A stretch of DNA of 64,000 bases from Apostichopus japonicus (Eukaryota > Echinodermata > Holothuroidea > Aspidochirotida > Stichopodidae). This document shows, one piece after another, positions 48,891 to 59,800 of the stretch. Where the stretch lies: contig NC_092561.1 in NCBI RefSeq assembly GCF_037975245.1, positions 9,361,001 to 9,425,000 of the forward strand. The letters run 5' to 3'. How positions within the stretch are numbered: the first letter of the stretch is position 1; each line of letters starts with the position of its first letter. Under the pieces are notes generated by a model that saw nothing but the letters and a program-made list of their open reading frames with translations, searched no databases and was not told the origin of the DNA. Position numbers and translations under genes: made by a program.

Positions 48891-50860
48891 GTATAGGTAG
48901 GCAGTAGAATCCCTGTGAGTAATCAGGTCACTCATCCAGAGTCTATGCAAATCAAGTTCTTCAATACTGCCCTCATTTCCTTGGGACAACATTTCATACT
49001 GTAGTTTTGATTAATAACCCAGGATTAAACTTTGATGAAATTGTATATAACAGATTTGTGGCTTTTAATTCATAAACAGCCCGGTGATTATGAAATGGAT
49101 TTACTTTTTGGGGTAATTAGGACGCTTTTGCCGATGAGTAATGGGACTAAGCTAGATCGGAAGAGTGACCTTTGTGGATGCTATCAATCATATTAAGGTT
49201 AATTTGAATTATGAATCATTTTTTCAATCAAACTGTTGCACTTTTCATTTGTATCGTGGGTAGAGATATACTTAAATGTCTGAAAAAATTAATTAGTGGT
49301 ATCTAGTATAGGATATATGACATATATTGTAAATGTACTTTAGGTGCAGACGATGCACTCTGTGAAAGTGCCATGAAATAATTATTGCCATGTGGATCTG
49401 AAAATGAATTCCTTTTATGATTTATGGCATCATTATTGTCATTGCCCTTTATTCCAACGGATATTCCAGTGTTAGATTCAGTGATGATGGCTTAATTTAA
49501 TTCCTTGGAATTTTTTTCATCTTTAGGTGAAAATTACATCCTCAAATCAGTTTTTATCCATAGTGAAGATATCAAATATTTCAAATTGTTGTGATAGTTT
49601 GTGAATGCATCTGGCAATATTTGGCAGAATGAATGATGTCATCACCGTGGCAATTGAGTTGATATTTTATCTTATTTTTTTTGGCGATATGTAAATCATT
49701 TTATTCCAAAGAGGAAAGTCATATTTTGACAAAACATTGATGAAGTTCTAAATACAGTGATCATGGAAAGGTATTATTAAAGCAAAAAATTCCAAATGTA
49801 TTAACATTTCAAGGATAAATCAATAAGAAGAATATAATAATCAAAATTAAAATGAAGCAATTTTACTCAAAATGTTTGAGAAAGCATTTGATGAAACTAA
49901 AATGCACCCCTTCTGAACAATTGTTTTCACAAAGTGAATGGTTTTATTTACCATGCAATTATAATTACTTTCACTTCTTAACATAATTTATCACCTGGAC
50001 ACCACTTTGCATAGTTACCTTTCTGTCAGTCACATTAAAAGTTTGACATGTTTGTCAAAACTTTAGCAAAAAAGAAAAGGAAAAACAAACAAAAAAGGTC
50101 ACTTTCAGCAAATTATTTGGAAAGAAATTGGACTTGAGTCAAATTAAAGAATAAGATTATAACAGGAATTGATCTCAGAAAAGGAATTGAAGTTGAAATT
50201 GTTTATAAAAATTGACTCAAAACTTTGATGAAAGCAGCTGTTTTACTTTTGGAAGCTTACATGGTTGCATGAGAGGAACAGAGGAGGTTTGTATTTGGGG
50301 GGAATCATTCACAACGACCAGCTGCTTATTAAACTGTTTAAACTTTACAAAAGCTATTGTGTTCGTGGCCTCCACATTTGCGTGCCCTTGGCTGCAAGAC
50401 TTTGTTACAGTTTTAAGTGTTCAGGGTCCTTTTCGTTCTTCCTTTCATTTCTTGCATTGATAAATATCGGTTCAACTTTGTGTTTGCATCAAAGAAGCAA
50501 AAGTACTGTGAACCCTATGGCCTATTATATTGTACACTTTTATGGCCATGACTTGCAAGCAAGAACTTTAGCACTGCTACATCTGTAAAAATGTCCAGCT
50601 GATTGCCGCCGCTCAGGGAAATGTAACTATACACTTAAATTGCAGGCTTAGTGCTAATTTTGGTCTAACACCCAAATAAAAAAAAAGAATTAATAAGTAA
50701 ACCAACCAAAGAAAAGAAGAAAAAAAGAGAAGTTCAGCATACATGTTGAATGTGAAATATTGTTATGCGATTAGAAGTGTACACAAAGATCCATTCCCAT
50801 GTAATTGGTTCCTGGGAAGCATTGATCTTGTATACCAGGTTGTTCACCTCCGTTTTAACT
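48891..50860. other. No gene seen
   Basis: Anonymous sequence. Two overlapping plus-strand frames (82 and 107 codons) at 50212-50588 have no recognisable domain and would be alternatives to each other. Confidence 0.5.
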
Positions 50861-51083
50861 TGTATGTATATATATATTAGATCCTCCTGCAAGCAGGAAC
50901 TCGCGAAGAAGCCTCAATGGCTTATCAAAGCCGCAAGCTGACCGAAGTCAGTCTCTTACATTCATATTTAACGTCCATGATTATGAATTGTTGATTGTCA
51001 ACAACTCTGTAACTGGACGACATACATTAATCTGGGAGTGACTCGAACCGGGGACCTCATTAACCACTGAGCTAACACTCCAT
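50861..51083 (-). mobile_element. tRNA-derived SINE, copy 6 (promoter spacer deleted)
   Basis: The minus strand starts ATGGAGTGTTAGCTCAGTGG and keeps A-box-like TAGCTCAGTGG and B-box-like GGTTCGAGTC. The spacer between them is 14 nt instead of 33, a 19-nt deletion that should disturb TFIIIC binding. The body and the CCTGCTTGCAGG hairpin are well kept. The tail is TA-rich with one TACA-type unit. Confidence 0.85.
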
Positions 51084-51131
51084 ATAGATATGGTGTATTA
51101 CTTATATAGATATGGTGTATTAAATATGATG
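51084..51131. repeat. ~24-bp tandem duplication beside a SINE head
   Basis: ATATAGATATGGTGTATTA occurs twice (from 51082 and again from 51106), between the head of SINE copy 6 and the large polypyrimidine array. Confidence 0.92.
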
Positions 51132-51174
51132 TAAATGTAAGTTTTTTCAATTCTACGAGAGTAGATGTGAAGTG

Positions 51175-52078
51175 TAATTTCCCCTCTCCCCCTCTCCCCC
51201 TCTCCCCCTCTTCCCCTCTTCTCCTCTTCTCCTCTTCCCCTTTTCCCCTCTTCCCCTCTTCCCCTCTTCCCCTCTTCCCCTCTCCCCCTCTCCCCCTCTC
51301 CCCCTCTCCCCCTCTCCCCCTCTCCCCCTCTCCCCCTCTCCCCCTCTCCCCCTCTCCCCTCTCCCCCTCTTCCCCTCTCCCCCTCTTCCCCTCTTCTCCT
51401 CTTCTCCCCTCTTCCCCTTTTCCCCTCTTCCCCTCTTCCCCTCTTCCCCTCTTCCCCTCTTCCCCTCTTCCCCTCTTCCCCTCTTCCCCTCTTCCCCTCT
51501 TCCCCTCTTCCCCTCTTCCCCTCTTCCCCTCTTCCCCTCTTCCCCTCTTCCCCTCTTCCCCTCTTCTCCTCTTCTTCCTCTTCTCCTCTTCCCCTTTTCC
51601 CCTCTTCCCCTCTTCCCCTCTTCCCCTCTTCCCCTCTTCCCCTCTTCCCCTCTTCCCCTCTTCCCCTCTCCCCCTCTTCCCCTCTTCTCCTCTTCTCCTC
51701 TTCCCCTCTTCCCCTCTTCCCCTCTTCCCCTCTTCCCCTCTTCCCCTCTTCCCCTCTTCCCCTCTTCCCCTCTTCCCCTCTTCCCCTCTTCCCCTCTTCC
51801 CCTCTTCCCCTCTCCCCCTCTTCTCCTCTTCTCCTCTTCCCCTCTTCCCCTCTTCCCCTCTTCCCCTCTTCCCCTCTTCCCCTCTTCCCCTCTTCCCCTC
51901 TTCCCCTCTTCCCCTCTTCCCCTCTTTCCCTCTTCCCCTCTTCCCCTCTTCCCCTCTTCCCCTCTTCCCCTCTTCCCCTCTTCCCCTCTTCCCCTCTTCC
52001 GCTCTTCCCATCTTCCCCTCTTCCCCTCTTCCCCTCTTCCCCTCTTCCCCTCTCCCCCCTCCCCCTCTCCCCCTTCTC
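51175..52078. repeat. Polypyrimidine array of 8-bp units, ~110 copies
   Basis: About 900 bp of almost pure pyrimidine with an 8-bp period. CCCCTCTT dominates, with blocks of CCCCTCTC at both ends and scattered CTCCTCTT variants. The variant cluster CTCCTCTTCTCC-like recurs at about 51221, 51396, 51566, 51687 and 51823, so the array has higher-order structure. The complementary strand is a purine run with GGGG every 8 bases, suited to triplex or G-quadruplex formation. Plus and minus frames of 327, 321 and 370 codons are open through it, but they are Glu-Gly-Lys-Arg or Pro-Ser-Leu repeats created by the 8-bp unit. Confidence 0.97.
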
Positions 52079-53602
52079 TGGTATGCTGTGTATTTGAGTA
52101 ATAACACCACAGTCTCATATTTGATACACTGTTTCAGGTATTTGGCTTAATTTGCATATAGTATTAGCCATTATATCATTATCCTAAACCTGAGTCAATG
52201 ACCCTTGGGTAATCATAAACAATTTCCCTTCAAAAACAGGGAATTAATATTGAAAAAACATCATAGGACTGATAATCCAAGTTATGCAAAAACGTGACTT
52301 TTTAGTATTCCTCTTCAAATTCTAGAAAGTAAATTTTGCCTTTCAATTGATAAGGCTTCCTAATAATGGCTAGAAGTTTCCAAAATTAGTTTACTGGTGA
52401 TCCTAACCTTGCCCCCCCCCCCCAGGCTATTTAGGAGTGGTGTACAGTGTTTAAATTATAGATGATTTTCTCAATTAGGTTTAATAGTAAAATACTCTGA
52501 TTTAGACAGTAAAAGTGAGAGGTTTTAGTTTGAAAAAGCTGACCATTCCCCCCCCCCCTCCCCATCTTTCTAGCATATTATAGGGACCGTATACAATTAA
52601 ATGACCTTTGTCCAGCAGCTACTCGTTAACCATACTTATATACAGTGGAAAATTACATCCACACAGAAGTCTTCCCCTTTCCTCCCCCTTCTCCTTTGCT
52701 TTGTCTGGAATTTGGCCAAATATGTTTAAGCTCATTTGTTGTTTCTAAAATACTTTTAATATGAAATCATCAAGTTTGGCCCTTCTAATCTATTCTTTCG
52801 TTAATCCTCTTTGTTTGATGAGAAGATTAGTGAATCAGGGTTATTCATATTTTCCATTGTTAGTGTATTATAGTGTGTCATTGACACCTTCCACTTACAG
52901 CCCATTCACTGTAGCAAATAGCACAATTTAACCTATTTTGTTAAAAAACTTTTTCTTAGTGTTTTCAACACCCCTGTTATCACAATGGACTATTCTTGTA
53001 TTTAAGTGTTATGAACTTGTGAAGGATAAATCTAGTCTTTTTTGAAGACCTGAACCCATGAGAACCTGATAATGATGAGGATTAAAATGTTTAATACCTA
53101 CACTACCCTCCTCTTCCATCCTTCCCCCTCCCCCTTTCCTTCCCCTCACATCCCTAACTCTGACATTGCTTCATGTTGAAAACCTTATACCATTAGCACA
53201 GAAGATAAAACTATCGATTATTCTTGTAAAGTTTTGCATTGAAAGTTATAGAGCTCTGAAAATTTGGTCGATCCAACTTTATAATGGGGATCAGCAAAAA
53301 ATATAAAAGCCCAGTTTGTGGCCAGTCTAAAATGACAATGAGTCACACTCTGCTACAAAGTTTATGAAAAGTTTCTCTAACAAAGTTTTTGGGTTTTGAA
53401 AGATGAAACACATTTCAAATCTGGATTTCATGAGAGAGAGAGAGAGAGTGAGTGAGTGAGATAGAGAGAAGAATTACAAAAGAAAGAAAGAAAGTGAGAA
53501 GAAATGATTTAAACTTTATAGGAAGAACAAATAAGGAAAGAAGTATAAGGAAGAAGGTTTGATTCTTTCTATTTGTGAAGGAGGAGGCTTTTTTTATTCA
53601 AG
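52079..53602. other. No gene seen
   Basis: Anonymous sequence with C runs at 52412-52423 and 52548-52558. There is an (AG)n/(GAGT)n tract at 53430-53470. Confidence 0.5.
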
Positions 53603-53606
53603 GATT

Positions 53607-53678
53607 ATGACTGGTGAAGAAGAGATTGATGATAGCAGGAATCCATTGATTCTTCTTTGTGATAGATTAAAAGGAAAG
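53607..53678 (+). CDS. Low-confidence coding exon candidate A
   Basis: A 24-codon open segment starts at ATG 53607 (A at -3), with peptide MTGEEEIDD... and ending LLCDRLKGK. It stops at a strong splice-donor match, AAAG|GTAAGT, leaving phase 0. A polypyrimidine stretch plus AG ends at 53602, so it could instead be an internal exon from 53603. The peptide is acidic then hydrophobic and I do not recognise it. Alone this is weak evidence, since donors of this quality occur by chance every few kilobases. Confidence 0.17.
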
Positions 53679-53890
53679 GTAAGTATCAAAGTTTGTTGTA
53701 GGAGTTTAATTTACAAAAGAATCCATGTTAATATACAGTCTTTAGATTGTTACAGGTTGATACAGGTGGAGGTTATTTTGGGGTAGCAGTGATTGTTTAT
53801 TTGCAGTGCAGAAGGAGTAGAGATACAGGAAGTGTTACAACTTCATGTCACATGTTAGTTTGATGTATAACTGGATGGAGGAAAGGATAG

Positions 53891-53998
53891 ATGGCATTTG
53901 CATTTGAGGAATATTTTGTCAAAATGGAGGAGGAGGTTGAGGAGGAGGAGGGAGAGAGTAATAATGTTGAGTCGAGCGTCGCTGGTCATATTTCTGAG
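53891..53998 (+). CDS. Low-confidence coding exon candidate B
   Basis: A 36-codon open segment begins MAFAFEEYFVK, then has an acidic run (MEEEVEEEEGES), and ends VAGHISE before the donor GAG|GTATGT in phase 0. An in-frame TAG directly precedes the ATG, so it would have to be a first coding exon or be spliced exactly at its start. The acidic stretch comes from a GGAGGA simple repeat, which lowers its weight. No family recognised. Confidence 0.12.
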
Positions 53999-56838
53999 GT
54001 ATGTTAAAGGTAGAGAAAATAATTGACATAGAAAAGGTACATAGAAACTGATCTGTAAACAGTTTTGTAAATTTTTAAACACTTTTTTTTTTAGTAAAGT
54101 GGTACCATAATTGCATATTGACCATAATTTTGAATATGTTTAACAGTGTAACTATTTTTAATTCATTGAAGTGTTTTGCAAGTGCAATTGTAAAATGGAG
54201 ATTGCATGTGTGTAATATTCATGAGCTTGGGCTTACAAAGGAGGGAGGTTGGGGGGGGGGACATAGGGGGTAAGGGTTGGGTTAGGGGTTAGAGGACTAG
54301 GATGGACAAATGTTAATTAATCCCAGAGACTGTTTCAGGCAAACATTGGATAATAACGTATCTAGAAGATGCTAAGCGGTTTTTCAATTTTTGTGGCAAA
54401 ATCAGAGGCTACAACCACAGGGGCTGTGTAAATAAGGGGAGCCTGGGTACATAAACGGACATGGGAAAATATTGAGGGGGCCCAGGAAAGTACCTTCATC
54501 TTTCTCCTTTTCATTCACATTGAGTCAGGCAAAATAGAGAGCTAAATGGGGCCCAGGATATAATTCTCCTTGGGGCGTGACCTGGCTCTCAACGGCTCCA
54601 ACCCCAACCCCCAAAGTAAGGATTCACAAGATTGTTAACCATTTTGTAAGGTATGATTTGCATCCAATTCCCCCCCCCCCTTTATATATAAAACCTATCA
54701 AGCAATAACCATGTTTAACTGTTTTTGCTCTTTGCTGTTTATGTTTGTTCTGAAGGCAACATTGCAACTGAGATTACTGAAGTTAATTTGCTGGTTGCAT
54801 ATTATAGAAAGTGTTCAAAATGACATTTTATTTCAGGGATCCATTGTCCATACAGATATTGATATGTTTCTAAATTAACAAATTCCTATCATAAATTCAT
54901 AATAAAATGTCTTTTTGGTTGATCCTGTTTCCATAAAAAGACAATTTTCTCTCTGGTTTTCCAAATGAACTCTTAGCTCTTTTGGCAACATTGTTCAAGT
55001 ATAGCGCCCTCTTTTTTTAAAGAATATTCAGGTTTGGTGATTCAAAAGCCATTCACCACCAGTTATTAGGATACAATAATTTTTAATTTCAACCGTGAAA
55101 AGTTCATTACGAATTTGAAAATGTTAAGTAGGATAGCGTGGATTTTAGAATGGAGATGAAAGGGTGTTAGTGAGGATTCTGGAACAGTGGGAGAGGGGTG
55201 GAATGGAATGGGAAGTGGGAAGTGGGGAGGGGAGAGAGGGGAGAGCTGTTGGAGAGGAAGGAAAAAGGAGCTTAAGGTTGGTGGGATGTCAGAGACTTAT
55301 CACAAAGGTACATTCCTCTCTTGTCTGTCTTCTATACCTACAGTATGCACTCGTATCTACTTACTGGTAGCTTATAAGTATAACAACTACAGTATTAACA
55401 TTCTTGCACTGCACTTCCCCCCCCCCCCCCCCATGCCCCTTTACAAATTTACTATCCCAACAAGTAGAGTAGGGGTTGTCTCTATATTTGGCAGGTTATC
55501 ATTGACTAGGGTAGTATTGTGATGTGCCCTGAGCACAGTTATCAGTGGATATGTCTGCACTTTATAAATCTAAATATTATTATTACTAGTATGAGTACAG
55601 AATAAGTATATATCCTTGAAAGTGTTCATGTTTTTATGTGGGTTTGAGCTTTATAAGTTAAATTTTGTTATCTCATAAAGTACATTATAACCTATCATGG
55701 AAACTCACTGCACCGTCTATATTCTCTTTCATTAGATACCGGGGTGAACTTGTTACGAGGTCATTTGCTTTGTCAAAAATAGTGCATCAGCATTCATAGT
55801 TCTCTTCATAGTCTCACATAACATTTGAAAAGGAAAACATCAAATGCCAAAAAAAAGGAAGAGATAAATGAAGAATATGCGTAATCTTTTTGATTTTCAT
55901 TCGAAAAAATTAAGTATGATTTATCATCTGAAACGTAGTGACTCATCATCGGTCTCAATGGAGTTGTGCCGGTTCAGTCGTGTCGTCTAGTTTGTTTAAT
56001 AACCAGTGACATTTATATCTGCTCCGAGAGAAAGAGTATACATCGAGTTTACTCTGTAACGAAGGGAAAGTCTCAGCGGGCAAGCACTATGTAGTTTAAC
56101 TTGGGTCACTGAGTTTTCCAGATATCTCTGAATAGTGAGAGAATGCAAACCCAAGGTGTGGAACTGGCCCCCGGCCAAAAAAGGTTTTTATTGATAATTT
56201 ATTCATGATGACATTGGTGGTGTGGTCTGTGCCAATGTTTGAATAAATTAGAATAGCTCGGGTGTTTGGGATTTCCCATTGAGGGAAACTGGAATGTGCT
56301 GTATTGTCTTGAGAACTTATCTGGTTACTTAGAAAGAAACTTTGGTGATTTGCTGGTCAGTTTTCTACAACTGCTATATACTTCTGAAAATCATATTACA
56401 ATTATTCAAGCTAAATCCCCCCACACCCCCCTCCTTCCTTGATTGTATCAACAATTATATGAAGGTTCATAGGTGAAACTATCAGGCAAAATATAAATAT
56501 TAATTAGTGAAGAATTAATGGCACTTTGCTTTGATTTTAGTATTTGTTATGAATCACATATACAGAAACAGAGATGACATTTGTTTACATTTTCAAAATT
56601 GATTTTTTTTGCTCGGTTTAGAGAAATTAAAGTAAAAGGAATTTTAACAACAGGTGTAAATATCGTACCAACAGTTTATCAGGAGCAGCCCAGCTGAACT
56701 TGCATGTTTGTGTGCTAGTTGGCCTAATTTACTACCCTTATATGGCAATGTGTGAAATGTTGTAAATCCTTCAGCGTCCTTGTTTGACATGGAACAGTAG
56801 TTAAGTCTTCAGCTTTCCTTTGCTCCTGTTATCCCATC
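53999..56838. other. No gene seen
   Basis: Anonymous sequence with G/C runs at 54251-54260, 54670-54680 and 55417-55432. A short telomere-like GGGTTAGGGGTTAG lies near 54277. An isolated TAGCGCCCTCT core is at 55002. Overlapping frames at 55164-55522 run through purine-rich DNA. Confidence 0.5.
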
Positions 56839-59800
56839 ATGTCCACCTGCCTAGCGCCCTCTTGCACAAGTTTTATATGCTATGGAACCCGTACCTCAAA
56901 AAGAGAGGGCTCAGTACAGGTTGTTCAACCCTCCCTAACCCGCCAACACCAACTCAGCCCCTCCCACCCCCTTCCCCTTCCACTCACACATAATTTGCAA
57001 AATAATTTAAAATTGAACATTTTACTGTGTGCTGCATCAGTTGCAGATAGTCAATTTATGTTTATCCCCCCCTCCTACCGGTCGCCCTCCCCTTCCATTC
57101 CTTAGAATAAATTAGCAACTGCTGTATATGTAGTTGCATGAACTATTTTATGTCTGTTAAACAGAAGCTAGAAAAATATTGGAAAGAATAAAATACAAGC
57201 ATAAGAATTTATAAGAAAAATGCATAAAGAATATGAAATTGTCTTTGATTAGTTTAAAGGAGGCATGAGGAAAATTACCTTTTGTGAGCATATATATATA
57301 TATGTTTATATATACACATACACACACATATATATACATATATATATGTATGCTATTTTAGCAATCTACTGTATGACTCATTGGTACTATAAGCTCATTA
57401 ATATTCATGGGAGTAGTGATACTTAATCTACCTTACCAGTCATCCATCTGCAGGTATACTGTCAAGGTGTTGAATCTGTCACCTTGTTGTGAGTCTGTGC
57501 AGCTGAATCACCGTGGTAACGGTGGTTTAAGCCATCTTCTTGTGCAGTATATTCATGTATGATATTTTCCCACAAAATCGTTATGTTTTGTTGAATCCAT
57601 GTTTGATAGACCGAAAAAAAAAAGAAGAAGGAGTAAGCGCAGTTGATTGGATTTCTTTGCATAATTAGCAAGACTAATGTTGGTCTCATTTGAATTTAAG
57701 TTTGTGTTTTCTTTGTCAAATGGGCTGGCTGGTGGTAAAAAAAGCTTGAATCCCAAAAGGAAAGGCAAATGTCCCTGTAAACATACTTCTTAATTTTAGT
57801 ATATCAAACATCACACCCACAAAAGATGAATATTTAAGCTATTAACTGAAAACTTAATTGGTCCTCAAATGAAAAATAAAAAAAAAATGACATAAAATGA
57901 TTTTGTGGGACACATATATTAAAATATGTTCAATGAATGGAAAATTATGATGACCTTTAAGAGAAATGTTTGCAACCACATAGAATATGACATATATATA
58001 GATTTGGTGTATAGGCCTATTGCTAAAGAATGTCACAAAGTTAATACAACCCTGCGCTTTAGCAGAGTCATCCTGTACATAGTTGGTGGCGATCCATCTA
58101 TTTCCCAGGTTTGAATCTCATTCTAGCTAAAAATGTCTTAGTTCTTTGCCTTGTTTATAATTTTCAAGTCAGGTTTCTGTTGTGAAGTTTACCTACTGTA
58201 TGCACATGAAAGGCCAAATTTCTCTTGAAATTTCATGCCTATTCAAGCTAATTTCTGAGTAGAATGGAATTGAGATTGTAATGCCAGGTTACAGTACATG
58301 GTATGCATGGTAGTGTTCCTCAACATTTTCTGCAGTGCGTAATGTACAAAACTTCTCATTGTACATGCATCCTCCAGGCATACTTGTCAGATACGTAGAC
58401 ATTTGGGTCTAGCTTATGAATATGCAAATCTATGCTAATTATGGGGAAGTTCATTGATTTAGCCTAGAAATGTCTATATTTAGGTAATGTGAACCTTTAA
58501 TTTTCAACAATTCTTTGGAATGATTTGAAAATGAATGTGTTAAAGATGTCTAATTACTGTCATTGAGAAACCTACACATGAAAAGATTGTGAAAAAGTGT
58601 AATGAACTTAATATCTTAAGTCTGGCATGGTCTGAAATGCAGGTATTTTCCACAACTACTACAAATTCAACAAAAAATGCTCAAGTTTCAAAAAGCATTA
58701 CTATACCACCTTTGGAACAGTTCTCATGTCATTGGCTATATACTGTTGTTGTGTAATTTAGAGCTAGGGTAATAAGAACATTTAGGAAAGTGGGTAAAGT
58801 CCTCGACGATGTGGGATTAGTGGGCGCAAAGAATGGTAATGCTTTACTTCTAAGGTTAAGGAAAAAAGACGTAATTAGACTTGAGATTAGTTAGTATTAT
58901 TGCTCATTAATTCCCAAAACTGGTAAGGTTTAGGGGGTGCAGAGAGCTATTAAAGTTAAGAGAATTTGGGAAAGAAAAAAATATGTTGATAAGATTTTTA
59001 GCATGCCAGAATTTTATCAAAAATTGCTATAAAGGGATGATATTTGAAGTCCTCCCAACAGGTACCAATTATTATGCCATGATGGTTCTATAGCTTGTGG
59101 TATTATCTGGTATACCTAGTTCCCCTCTCAACTAGCAGGAAATGTAAACATAATTCATGGAGAGGTGTATCCAATCGTGGCCGTAATTATCCTCAAAGGT
59201 TTTTATTTCTCACGGAATGCAACCCGGTTCATCTTCGTAGCCTTGGTTCTCTTGAAATTTGTTTGATGATAGATTTCCTGCTTGTGTAATTGACAAGACC
59301 ATAAAAAAAATTTTTTAAAATATGACAACTTTGCAAAATTGTTGGTCATTGATGACAACTACAGATTATGAAGTGCATGAAGTGGATATAACTATAAATA
59401 TGAAGTTAGTTACAGCCAAGTTTGGGGAGGGGAAGAGACGGGGGGTGGTGCGAGGCAGGGCAAGGAAGGTCAAAGGAAATTTATATTATGCTCATAATCA
59501 TTTCTACAGTTTGTTTGATATGAATTCCAGAGATACTGTAACTTACCACGAGAAGGCTGTGTTTGTGAAGGGAAGGGGAGGGGGAAGGGGCAGTGAGTAT
59601 ATTCAAATAAATCAAATAATACAGACGACAACATATCATATTGGTTGCACTGCACTATCTACTAGGCTTTGGAAACAGCAAAATCTGTAACATGCCGTAA
59701 CCCTAGTAACCCTAGCTACAGTTATAGGGTAGTAATCTCTCAAAATTACGATCCTGGCTCCCGGTTTCTGTATTTTGAAAAAAAAGAACAAAGAGTGATT

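Noticed and set aside
50998-52150. Frames of 321, 327 and 370 codons rich in Glu-Gly-Lys-Arg or Pro-Ser-Leu
   Set aside because: The 8-bp pyrimidine repeat lacks stop codons in most frames on both strands; flanking codons come from SINE and anonymous DNA.
54265-54292. Telomere-like GGGTTAGGGGTTAG stretch
   Set aside because: Only about 25 bp, with irregular units inside a G-rich patch; not a convincing interstitial telomere.
58108-58125. B-box-like GGTTTGAATC near 58110
   Set aside because: No A box or cloverleaf upstream.
59322-59690. 122-codon plus-strand frame, the longest outside simple arrays
   Set aside because: Length is within chance for 64 kb of this composition, it crosses two G-rich low-complexity patches, and no domain is visible.
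59700-59735. TAACCCTAGTAACCCTAG, resembling telomeric CCCTAA
   Set aside because: Two imperfect units only; the period is not the telomeric hexamer.
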